NCBI GenBank assembly: GCA_030151145.1
Contig: JASLEL010000372.1
Span: 1 to 19,834 of the forward strand
DNA length: 19,834 bases
Direction: 5' to 3'
Source of the DNA: Aquirhabdus sp.
GTDB taxonomy: Bacteria; Pseudomonadota; Gammaproteobacteria; Pseudomonadales; Moraxellaceae
Part shown: one piece after another, positions 7,402 to 15,208 of the stretch
Position numbering within the stretch: position 1 is the first letter of the stretch
How the letters are laid out: each line of letters begins with the position of its first letter
Made by a program: the position numbers and the translations under genes
Notes under the pieces: model-generated
Database searches by the model: none
What the model was told of the DNA's origin: nothing
What the model saw: only the letters and a program-made list of their open reading frames with translations

Positions 7402-7441
7402 TAATAAAATCGAGCGCCCATATCGGTTAATGATTTTATTA
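7402..7441. repeat. 10-bp inverted repeat ahead of the small ORF
   Basis: TAATAAAATC (7402-7411) and GATTTTATTA (7432-7441) are perfect inverted copies separated by 20 bases. They end 46 bp before the ATG at 7488. Either a leader hairpin or an operator-like site is possible; the AT-only character lowers its significance. Confidence 0.5.
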
Positions 7442-7487
7442 AATAAATCCAGATATACACGACCTTTTTTAATTTCAGGGGTATCCC

Positions 7488-7760
7488 ATGTCGGATTTAA
7501 CACGAGAGCGACTGCTGTTTGAGACGTGTTTTAGTGAAAAGCAACGTATTGAAGATCGCGACAAACCAATTGTTTTCAGCACCTTGCCTAATGGGGCATA
7601 CAATCTGGATCTGGTCGAGTCAACCTGGTTGATCTGGCAGGCTGCACGCCGCGATCTGCATCAGGAGATCATGCAACTCGAAACGGAAATTGCCAGTTTA
7701 TGGGAAATCATATCCACCCTGCGCACACCAATGGAAAATAGCTCCTCCGAATTTCATTAA
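7488..7760 (+). CDS. Hypothetical protein, 90 residues, phage-like WxxWQAA motif
   Basis: I do not recognise a named family with certainty. The ORF has a plausible ribosome site (AGGGG at 7477-7481, six bases before ATG) and codon use more regular than the AT-rich DNA around it. Residues 8-20 contain a Phe-Glu-x-Cys-Phe stretch. Residues 37-53 contain Gly-Ala-Tyr, then Val-Glu-Ser-Thr-Trp47-x-x-Trp50-Gln-Ala-Ala. Residues 54-79 are a likely amphipathic helix or coiled coil (LHQEIMQLETEIASLWEIIS). Short phage proteins often share the pattern FExWF ... G-x-Y ... W-x-x-WQAA, so this may be a prophage remnant or a domesticated phage protein; that link rests on motif resemblance. No signal peptide or membrane segment is seen. 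It stands alone, convergent with yfaP. Confidence 0.7.
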   Translation: MSDLTRERLLFETCFSEKQRIEDRDKPIVFSTLPNGAYNLDLVESTWLIWQAARRDLHQEIMQLETEIASLWEIISTLRTPMENSSSEFH

Positions 7761-7920
7761 ACCTTCCGTAAATCTCTAAAAAAAATTCATTTATATTCCG
7801 ATCTGATGCGACATACCGTCTAATACAGGATGGATAACTCACCTCACCCACGCGAATAAATCGCCAATTGATTCACACAAATATACTTAGCCTAACATTA
7901 GAAAATAACACGCCGATTTT

Positions 7921-7938
7921 ATGTGATCAGGTTCACAT
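7921..7938. promoter_or_regulatory. CRP-consensus-like palindrome in the convergent spacer
   Basis: ATGTGA-TCAGGT-TCACAT matches the CRP/Vfr consensus TGTGA-N6-TCACA in both half-sites, with TTT on the right flank as in the E. coli consensus. It lies between two convergent genes, where no promoter is expected. Because TTTTTA follows, it could equally be a weak 6-bp terminator hairpin for the + strand small gene. Confidence 0.4.
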
Positions 7939-8011
7939 TTTTATTTCATAAATACATCATTCCTCAATATCCCGTCGAGATATGCCTTCAGATCAGCAGA
8001 AGTGCCTCTTC

Positions 8012-8818
8012 CTAATACACAAAAGCGGTGACCAATTGCAACTCACCGACTTTACGTAGCGGGATCATAAAGGTCTGCTGCTTTTCATTCGGGGTGTTTT
8101 CATCGGTGATGATGGTGGCCGTACAGGTGGTGATCACCTTGTCCGACTCGCCGCCATAGTAGTTGGCATAGATCAGATAAGTGCCATGCTCGGCGTTGGG
8201 CGTCGCAAAAATCTCGGGACCATAACCATCCGTCGCATCCATGTCGATCGAGCCGCCGCTCGGAATCGTACGCTGTCCGTACCAGGCATGCTCACGGCGC
8301 GGCGTGATCACATGCAGGTCGACATCGGTATGATTGGTATCCCACGACAAGACCACGCGCAGTTTGGCCGGGACTTTGCCCGCATTGGCCTCATAGAATT
8401 GCTGGCGGTTTTTATCGCCATTGGGCGCACGGATCTCAAGGCTATTGCTGCCTGCCCCAAAAGCATAGGGGCGCTGATAGTGCCCGCCTTCATCGACAGA
8501 GAGCGGCATGCCGATGCCATTGGCGATCATGGTGGCAACGGTATCGGTCTTGTCCTTGCCGGATGCTTTGGGATGGCTCTTGATTTCACCTTCGATCAGG
8601 GCAGTTGCGGCGTGATTGCCTGAATTCTGATGTGTCGCCGGGTAGTTCACGGTCTGGGTAAAGTTCGACTCATCCGACGCGCTATAACGCCAGCCGCCGA
8701 CGGGGCGCGTGGGTTGCACCTCGGCCTGTACAACGCCGATGCCACCCATCAGCAGCAGCCACGGCAGTACGCGCATGGTCGTGCTGAATCTGGATTTACG
8801 CTGCCTATTATTGTGCAT
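8012..8818 (-). CDS. yfaP: YfaP family protein (DUF2135), secreted
   Basis: This is the last gene of the yfa cluster; the molecular function of YfaP is not established. The 268-residue product has a Sec-type signal (MRVLPWLLLMGGIGVVQA, cleavage near residue 32) and is predicted periplasmic. A beta-rich region, with NGIGMPLSVDEGG and RPYAFGAGSNSLEIR (about 100-130), precedes the DUF2135 core. The core reads LRVVLSWDTNHTDVDLHVITP (about 153-173), HAWYGQRT, GYGPEIF and the Tyr-rich YLIYANYYGG (214-223), and the protein ends VTAFVY. The Asp-rich DTNHTDVDLHV could bind a metal, but that is a guess. The start at 8818 has a strong GGAGG at 8829-8833 and overlaps the 3' end of yfaQ by 11 bp. The E. 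coli YfaP resemblance is clear in most core segments. Confidence 0.93.
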   Translation of the reverse strand: MHNNRQRKSRFSTTMRVLPWLLLMGGIGVVQAEVQPTRPVGGWRYSASDESNFTQTVNYPATHQNSGNHAATALIEGEIKSHPKASGKDKTDTVATMIANGIGMPLSVDEGGHYQRPYAFGAGSNSLEIRAPNGDKNRQQFYEANAGKVPAKLRVVLSWDTNHTDVDLHVITPRREHAWYGQRTIPSGGSIDMDATDGYGPEIFATPNAEHGTYLIYANYYGGESDKVITTCTATIITDENTPNEKQQTFMIPLRKVGELQLVTAFVY

Positions 8819-10547
8819 GGTGTATGTTCCTCCGTGTGATGCCAGTCTGAGCCGTCAACTCAAGCTGGGCATTCAGTTGCCGTGCCTGCCGTTCAATCCA
8901 TGCTTCATCCTGCCCCTCTGGATGATAGCGCATGGCCAAATGCAGATATTCATGCCAGAGCGTGATGCGATCCTCGCTACTGCGCCAGTCTCGGACATAC
9001 AGATTCAGGCTTTGCTGATCGGCATAAGGGTTGCCGTAGTCCAGCGTACAGACTCGCACAGCTTTGGGCGCCTCAAATCCAGCCACACCAGCCATCAACG
9101 TCTGCACCCGGGGCAACTGCCGATCCAGATACAGCTGCGCCTCGACCAACGGCTGGCACTGCTGGCGTTGATCGGTCATGAGCCAGCTGGCCCGTGGATA
9201 CGCCTGCTTCAGGATCGACAGATAACCCAAGCCCTGCGACGCCTGCATCATCGCGGTCTGCCAGCTTAAGCGCTGTTCAGGCGCAGCATTCGGCCCCAGA
9301 TGATAACGGATCGGGCTCCCCGTCAGGGTCAATCCTTCGGTGAACGCCACGACCGCCCGCGCAGACGGGCTGGCCGGATTTGGCGATACCCGCTGATAAC
9401 GGCTGTCATCATCAATCTGCCAGCAACCCTGATGAAACTCGGCATTCTGCTGCAGATAGCTACGCGCCGCGATACTCAAAGCGCGGGCGGCCTGCACTTG
9501 TCGGCCATCTCCCTCGCGATCCACGACCCGCGCCAGATATTCAGGCTCAGACAGCCGACCATAGAGCTGCTGCACACCGCCCGTCTGCCCAAGATACAGC
9601 TCACCATCACTATGCAACCGCAGCCGCTGCTGATTGGCAAAAGTCAGCAGATAATCCCCGCGCAGATGCCCGGCAGTGACGATCTGCTCTCCCTGCTGCG
9701 CCCGAATCGACGCCAGCGGATAACGGGTAAAATAATGCACCACCACACAGCGATCATCGAGACCATGATCGATCGGCGCAGGAAGCGTGCTCACTAACGC
9801 CGGGGCCATCCGTGCCACCACCTGATGACTGCCGCCGAGCCCTCCCAGCCAAAATGCCGTCCCGTCAGCGAGCCATCCCGCCGCACCGCCCATGGAGGCA
9901 CCAGCAAGCATGGGGTGCGCCCACGTAAAGGTCTTAAAGCGATACGCGCCACCCATCGTCGCCAGCGCATCACTCCACTCCGGCTGCAGTAGTCGTCCAA
10001 GCAAAGCCTGCCGGGTCTGGGTGATGACGGATGGCGGCACATGGTTCAGCGCATTCAGGATGCTCGTCACGGCGACTTGGCTATCAGGCCGGACGCGGTC
10101 CAATTTTTGTAACCACGGCACATCGGGCGCCGTGTGCTGCCAATACTGTTGCCACGCGCGCGCCCGTATCCCCAGCCGCTCAGGCTGAAAATAAGCCCCA
10201 CACGAGCGCACCAGCGCCGTATCACGATCAATCACCTCATCATGCGTGCAGCAATACTCATCACCCGTCGCGGCCTGTCGTCCGGCATGACACTGATAAG
10301 GGCGCTCAGGCAGATGCTGGTCGATGCTATAGCCATAGACCCACAGCTTCCACAGACTACCCAAAGGTACCTGCTTGGGCGCTGTCATGGCGCTACCGAC
10401 CAGCCAGCGCGGCTGATCCGGCTGCTGCTGACTCACGAGCCACGACGCATGCGCCGTATCCTGCCGGTCCGCCGCCAAAGCCACCACATTGACCCAGAGC
10501 GCGATCACCCCAACCCTGCACTGCAACGTGAATCGCAACACCTTCAC
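8808..10547 (-). CDS. yfaQ: YfaQ family protein (DUF2300), PBP-like plus SpoIID-like plus HExxH
   Basis: A 579-residue predicted periplasmic protein with a signal peptide ending VALA-AD (about residue 26). It starts at GTG 10547, overlapping the yfaS stop as GTGA. Three active-site-like regions are visible. First, about 35-240 looks like a penicillin-binding/beta-lactamase fold: Ser64-Leu-Trp-Lys67 (SxxK), Ser115-Cys-Gly (SxN/SxG position) and Lys205-Thr-Phe-Thr (KTG position). Second, about 270-430 resembles SpoIID, with VVDREGDGRQVQAARALSIA followed by ARSYL; Glu345 aligns with the catalytic Glu of SpoIID lytic transglycosylases. Third, near the C-terminus His532-Glu-Tyr-Leu-His536 is an HExxH zincin motif, with Glu548 and Glu552 downstream as possible third ligands. 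Several Cys pairs suggest disulfides. Family membership is confident. Enzymatic activities are inferred from motifs, and the altered KTG and SxN motifs may mean a binding-only PBP domain. Confidence 0.92.
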   Translation of the reverse strand: MKVLRFTLQCRVGVIALWVNVVALAADRQDTAHASWLVSQQQPDQPRWLVGSAMTAPKQVPLGSLWKLWVYGYSIDQHLPERPYQCHAGRQAATGDEYCCTHDEVIDRDTALVRSCGAYFQPERLGIRARAWQQYWQHTAPDVPWLQKLDRVRPDSQVAVTSILNALNHVPPSVITQTRQALLGRLLQPEWSDALATMGGAYRFKTFTWAHPMLAGASMGGAAGWLADGTAFWLGGLGGSHQVVARMAPALVSTLPAPIDHGLDDRCVVVHYFTRYPLASIRAQQGEQIVTAGHLRGDYLLTFANQQRLRLHSDGELYLGQTGGVQQLYGRLSEPEYLARVVDREGDGRQVQAARALSIAARSYLQQNAEFHQGCWQIDDDSRYQRVSPNPASPSARAVVAFTEGLTLTGSPIRYHLGPNAAPEQRLSWQTAMMQASQGLGYLSILKQAYPRASWLMTDQRQQCQPLVEAQLYLDRQLPRVQTLMAGVAGFEAPKAVRVCTLDYGNPYADQQSLNLYVRDWRSSEDRITLWHEYLHLAMRYHPEGQDEAWIERQARQLNAQLELTAQTGITRRNIHHAQ

Positions 10548-13500
10548 TCCACGACCAGTGTACTGCGTGGCAACTGCTCGACCACTTGCGCATCGGGTCG
10601 GTACATGTTGTAGGCATGCGCCGCAGGCAGTACGTAGCGACCCCGCTGACTAAAGCGCAGCAAATGCTCGACCATCGTCGGTGTCGTCACCTCACCCACC
10701 GGCACCACATAGCGTCCGCTCAAGTCTTGATAGTTGGCCTTGGGCAGGCTGTCCATATCCTTGATCTTGACACCCCATGTCGCAGACTCAACCGTCGCGC
10801 CGGCAGGCAGCGGTGCCTCGACCACCATATAGTGCAAGGGCTGCTGCGCCGTCAGGCTATAGCGATCCAGATACAAGGCATCGGTATGCAGGGTATCGTC
10901 CTTGCCGACCAGCGACGCTTCAAAAGAGCCATCCGACTGCGGTTTCAGCAGATACAGCTCATGCACCAAGGTCGCAGGCAGTGTGGTCTTGCTGCTCTTG
11001 ACGGCACTGTCATAGCTGATTACGGCACTGCTGCTACTCGCAAGCATCGGCGGCAGTGCAACCACAGGCGTATTGGCAGTCGGATGGGCTGGTGGATTGG
11101 GCCAGACATACAGTGTCATGCCGGTGCGTGTTGCACGCGAGATCCATGGCGCGGCCAGTGTCGCAGGGGTCGTCGCGGGCGCAGCCGACAAGCCCTGATC
11201 CAGCCACGTCAGCATCACTGCACGGTCTATCGTCGCATACTCGCTGCTGGCAGCAGCCAGGAGGTCGCCCGCACTCTGACCACCCGTAGCCGTGCCTTGG
11301 CTTAAGAGCAAGGCTTGCGCCAGTAAGCTGGGATTGGCCTGCAAACGCTGTACGGCAGCCGTCTCCGCAGTCTGCCAGTCTGCAGCCGGGGATTGGTTGC
11401 TGGCTTTCAAGAGATGTGCAGTCAGGACCAGCGCCATATCCTCGGTCTGACTGCTGGCATCGGTCAGGATCAGACTGTCACGGCTACCATAGCGGGCCGA
11501 GGCGGCTTTGGTCGCGATCAGCTCATCATGCGCGAGACCTTGCGCCATCGAGCCGACCGGCAGACCGATCTGGCGCATCCAGTCCAGCATCAGCGCACGC
11601 TGAAAGAGCGGGAACTTCACACCATCTTCGCTATAGAGATCCAGCAGACGCTGCCAGTGATCATCCGGCAGGATCAGTCCCAACGCCTGTGCCGTACGCC
11701 AGTCGGCATAGTAGGCATAGGTGGTGAGAAAGGCGTCGCTCGGCATCAGACTACCCCACCAGCCGAATTTCGCCTCATCTCCCGCCATACTGGCGAGACG
11801 CAGACGCTGGGTATAGAGTTGACGCGCCAGATCGGCACGGCGCGGATCATCGGCAGGCAGCGCCTGATAAGCCAACGCGAGCGGAATCAAGCGGCTTGCC
11901 GTCTGCTCGACGCAGCCATAAGGCTGATCGATCAGATTATCCATCACGCGGTAAAAACCCGCACGCGGACTGTCGAGGAAGCGCAGACTGACATTACGGG
12001 CGTCCGCAGGCAGGCCAAGCGTGAGCTGACCATTGGTGGAAGTCACGAGACGGTCATAGTGGGTCAGACCTTCACTGGTCTGAGTCGTGAGATTGACCGC
12101 AAGACGGTCACGCACCTGCCCCTGCTGGGTCAGAGCCATGGTCAGATCACCACTGTCCGCGCCTGTGCGGGCCACATCGACAAAGTTAATCCCGGGCTGC
12201 ACGGTGACATTTTGCGTGCGATTGAGTGCACCTGACAGCGTCAGCACGGCGCTCTGCGGATTGCTGGTCTCGTTAAAGATCGCAAGGTTGCCTGTCGCCT
12301 GATCGTTTGGGCGCAGCCAGCGCGGGCTGGTCCATTTCAAGTACAGGTCTTTATGGCTATTGATGTAGTTTTTGCTCTGCCCCACCACGCCATCATTGGT
12401 CATGGCGCGGGCGGTGATACGCCAGCGCGTCAGCGCGTCGGGCATGGTGAAACTCACCACGGCACGGCCTGTGGCGTCGGTCGTCACTGCGGGTGCCCAG
12501 TAGGCCGTATCGACATTGTCACGCCGAGGCCGCTCCAGCACCTTGATTGCCCGCTCATGTGCGGTATGCGCTGCTGCATCCTGCCCCAAGAGATTGGTCG
12601 AGAGGTCATAGCCGATAAAGGACGCACTGTATTGCGTGCGCACGTTATTGCGCCGTGGATGATAGAAGAACTCATGGATGTCGGGTGCGATCTCGGGCTG
12701 CAGCACATAGATCATCTCGTCCACGACCCCGAGGCTGACATTGGCCGGTACCGGATGGCCTGCGACCAGTGTCTGCACGGTGAGATGCACCTGCTCGCCC
12801 GGCGCATACTGCGTCTTGTCAGGCACGACACGTACATCGACAGCGGGACTTGCCACCACGATCCCGGCATTCTCAAACACAAACTGATTCTGCTTCACAT
12901 AGGCGACCGACAGCGTCATGTTCGGTGCAAAGCGATCACTCACCGCCACATGCACACGCCACTGCGTCGGTGAGAGCCGTTCAGTCGTCAGCCAACTGGC
13001 GGGAGATGCCATCAAGCTGACACCCTCGACCTGATCCCGCTCGAGCGTCACCAGCGCCTGATCGACCGGCTCCGAGAAGGTCACGAGACCCGTCGCGGTA
13101 TCACCGACCTGATAGTGATCTTTATCCCAGACGATCTCGATATGGCCCGTCGGGACTTTTAGCTCAGGACCACTGACCCAGTGGCTGGTCGCGCCCAGCA
13201 CACTGCCCTCACTATCCAGAAGGCTAATGACATAGGAGCCGGATTTGGTTGGGGTGAAGCTTAAGCGATTGCCATTTAAGTCATGGCTTTCCTCCGCGCC
13301 ATCTTCGAGCCGTACGGCTTTCCAGCGCACGGGCTTGCTGGCAGTGCTATTCGCAGCAGCTTGCACGACACGTGTCGTCAAGACGATAGGCTGATTCACC
13401 GCCGTAAAGCGTTGCGGCGTATCCAGCGCCCATGTACTGCTGGCACGCTCGATCAGCAGCTCCTGTGTATGGCGTACCCGATAGGCGGCACCATCGGTCG

Positions 13501-15208
13501 CCAGCACCGAGACCACATAGCGGCTCGGTTCTTTGACGGCGGGCAGCTTGACGGCAATATTGCCGCTGCTGTCGCTGGCGTAATGCTGACTGGTGAGTTT
13601 GACCGGGAACAGCCCGCCATAGCCCAGATCCCCTTCGACCATACTCAGGGACTGGGCCTTTAAGTCCAGATCGACCTGTGCATTCTTGACTGGTTTGCCA
13701 TCCGGGTAGCGCAGTTGGATGGTGGCAGGGATTTCCTGTTTGGTCTTAAGTGCCTTGCTATCCACATCGAGATTGATCTCAAAGTGCGGTTTCTGGAAGT
13801 CTGCCACGCGGAATGCCGCGCTATACACTTCACCGCGATAGGTGAGCTGGATCTCATAGCCTCCCGACACGCTGCCATCCGGCAGACGGATCGCACTCTG
13901 ACCGCCACTCTGACCATCAAACGTCATGTTGGCTTGCGCCACGGGCAGGCCATTGGGGTCCATGACCTGAATCTGGATCGGACCATTGGTCAATCCCTTG
14001 GAGTCGCGGGCATTGACGAACTCACGGCCCACCACCTTGATCTGTACCGTATCTCCGGCGTGATAGAGCGGACGGTCGGTCGTGGCATAGAGCTTGGTAT
14101 TGTAGATCTCGCTGTCGTAGTAGTAATTCTCCGAGATCAGCACACCGCCTTGAGCATCCTGTGCATAGACATAGGTCTTCTCCGGCGCCTGATGCGCCAT
14201 CTGTAGCCAGCCGGTCACTGCCGTATGACCCGAGGTAAGATCTGCCGTGCCGTCATTCCAGTGCACATCGACATCGGCCATCGGGCTGCCTGTGATGCGA
14301 TCCACCGTCCAGACCAGTAAGCCATCGGACGTGATCTTGCTCACCGCCACCGAACGTCCGACAAAGACCAGCGTCACGGCGCGCTGCTCACCGACCATAG
14401 CCTCGACCAAATACAGCCCGGGCGCAAGCTTGCCCAGCGGCACTTCGACATTGCCATTGCTCATGGGTGCAGGCGTGGTGGCTGCGGCACTGCTGGCCGC
14501 CTCCGGTGTGGTGGGGATATTTCCTTCATCGGTGGTGATCATGCCACCGACATTGGCACCCTCCAAGGTCGCCGAAGGTGGCGTGATATCTTTGCCAAAC
14601 TGGACGGGATAACGAAAGCGCGAGACGAGGTTAAAGCCCGGCAGCGACTGATAAGCCGAATCGACCGCCAGCGGATGCCCCGTCATCATGTCGGGCCGCT
14701 GACGCAGATCAGGCGCGGTTGCCACCGAAGTACTGCGTGCATCCTCCGAAAACAGTGCCCGCCATAAGAGCCGTGTCGAGCGTGCGATCTGATCCCAGAT
14801 GGCGACGATGGCATTCCACAGACCATGCTTGGCGGGGACGGCCTGCACATTAATGCGATGTAGATTGGTCTGGGCTTTGAGGAAATCTATCGGATGCGGC
14901 ACCTGATACAGCGCGATCTCAACCCCGCCATGATCCTGCACGGCCTGCACATCCTTGGCCTCAACCCGCACCTGCGCCACCTCATCCGGCCCAAAGCTGC
15001 GATCCGACAGCACAAAGAAGCCCGCCCCATCACTCACGGGGTCCGGCAGATCCTCGGCATAGGCGCGCGACAGCCCGGCGCTCAAGCAGACCCACAGCAT
15101 GAGCAGGGCAAGCGTCAGACGCCCAGCGCCGGATGGATGGCTTAGGCGGTCAGAAAATTCAGGCGAAACAAACCCAGAAAATTGGGATTCTGTGCATGAG
15201 GCTGCCAT
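10544..15208 (-). CDS. yfaS: Bacterial alpha-2-macroglobulin YfaS (MagD-like)
   Basis: Bacterial alpha-2-macroglobulins trap proteases: cleavage of a bait region exposes a thioester. The YfaS-like MagD of P. aeruginosa is periplasmic and associated with the inner membrane. Length is 1554 residues (E. coli YfaS is about 1530). The signal peptide reads RLTLALLMLWVCLSAGL then SRAYA-ED. An N-terminal region with an Ala/Thr/Pro linker (about 225-250) is followed by MG domains (TDRPLYHAGDTVQIKV near 375). An Arg-rich bait-like stretch lies near 845-905 (YHPRRNNVRTQ ... ERPRRDN). The A2M segment around 905-975 contains MPDALTRWRITARAMTNDG. The thioester motif is Cys1099-Val-Glu-Gln1102, within a helical thioester domain. 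The ATG at 15208 gives an unusually long N-region and overlaps yfaT by 67 bp; GGAAAG about 8 bases upstream gives it weak support, and no better start exists before the signal. The stop overlaps yfaQ. Confidence 0.95.
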   Translation of the reverse strand: MAASCTESQFSGFVSPEFSDRLSHPSGAGRLTLALLMLWVCLSAGLSRAYAEDLPDPVSDGAGFFVLSDRSFGPDEVAQVRVEAKDVQAVQDHGGVEIALYQVPHPIDFLKAQTNLHRINVQAVPAKHGLWNAIVAIWDQIARSTRLLWRALFSEDARSTSVATAPDLRQRPDMMTGHPLAVDSAYQSLPGFNLVSRFRYPVQFGKDITPPSATLEGANVGGMITTDEGNIPTTPEAASSAAATTPAPMSNGNVEVPLGKLAPGLYLVEAMVGEQRAVTLVFVGRSVAVSKITSDGLLVWTVDRITGSPMADVDVHWNDGTADLTSGHTAVTGWLQMAHQAPEKTYVYAQDAQGGVLISENYYYDSEIYNTKLYATTDRPLYHAGDTVQIKVVGREFVNARDSKGLTNGPIQIQVMDPNGLPVAQANMTFDGQSGGQSAIRLPDGSVSGGYEIQLTYRGEVYSAAFRVADFQKPHFEINLDVDSKALKTKQEIPATIQLRYPDGKPVKNAQVDLDLKAQSLSMVEGDLGYGGLFPVKLTSQHYASDSSGNIAVKLPAVKEPSRYVVSVLATDGAAYRVRHTQELLIERASSTWALDTPQRFTAVNQPIVLTTRVVQAAANSTASKPVRWKAVRLEDGAEESHDLNGNRLSFTPTKSGSYVISLLDSEGSVLGATSHWVSGPELKVPTGHIEIVWDKDHYQVGDTATGLVTFSEPVDQALVTLERDQVEGVSLMASPASWLTTERLSPTQWRVHVAVSDRFAPNMTLSVAYVKQNQFVFENAGIVVASPAVDVRVVPDKTQYAPGEQVHLTVQTLVAGHPVPANVSLGVVDEMIYVLQPEIAPDIHEFFYHPRRNNVRTQYSASFIGYDLSTNLLGQDAAAHTAHERAIKVLERPRRDNVDTAYWAPAVTTDATGRAVVSFTMPDALTRWRITARAMTNDGVVGQSKNYINSHKDLYLKWTSPRWLRPNDQATGNLAIFNETSNPQSAVLTLSGALNRTQNVTVQPGINFVDVARTGADSGDLTMALTQQGQVRDRLAVNLTTQTSEGLTHYDRLVTSTNGQLTLGLPADARNVSLRFLDSPRAGFYRVMDNLIDQPYGCVEQTASRLIPLALAYQALPADDPRRADLARQLYTQRLRLASMAGDEAKFGWWGSLMPSDAFLTTYAYYADWRTAQALGLILPDDHWQRLLDLYSEDGVKFPLFQRALMLDWMRQIGLPVGSMAQGLAHDELIATKAASARYGSRDSLILTDASSQTEDMALVLTAHLLKASNQSPAADWQTAETAAVQRLQANPSLLAQALLLSQGTATGGQSAGDLLAAASSEYATIDRAVMLTWLDQGLSAAPATTPATLAAPWISRATRTGMTLYVWPNPPAHPTANTPVVALPPMLASSSSAVISYDSAVKSSKTTLPATLVHELYLLKPQSDGSFEASLVGKDDTLHTDALYLDRYSLTAQQPLHYMVVEAPLPAGATVESATWGVKIKDMDSLPKANYQDLSGRYVVPVGEVTTPTMVEHLLRFSQRGRYVLPAAHAYNMYRPDAQVVEQLPRSTLVVE

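Larger units (their letters stand above)
7023..7487. other. Gene-free, AT-rich spacer between dadA and the small ORF
   Basis: This 465-bp stretch starts at normal GC and becomes strongly AT-rich from about 7130. It holds an 11-bp hairpin without T-tract (7059-7087), a perfect TATAAT at 7365-7370, and a 10-bp inverted repeat (7402-7441) just before the small gene. An antisense open frame (7503 to 7279) exists but looks like a low-complexity AT artefact. No RNA gene is recognised. Confidence 0.6.

Noticed and set aside
7279..7503. Antisense 74-residue frame in the AT-rich spacer
   Set aside because: Composition reflects AT-rich DNA (many Phe/Ile/Tyr), it begins within the small gene, and it has no recognisable motif.
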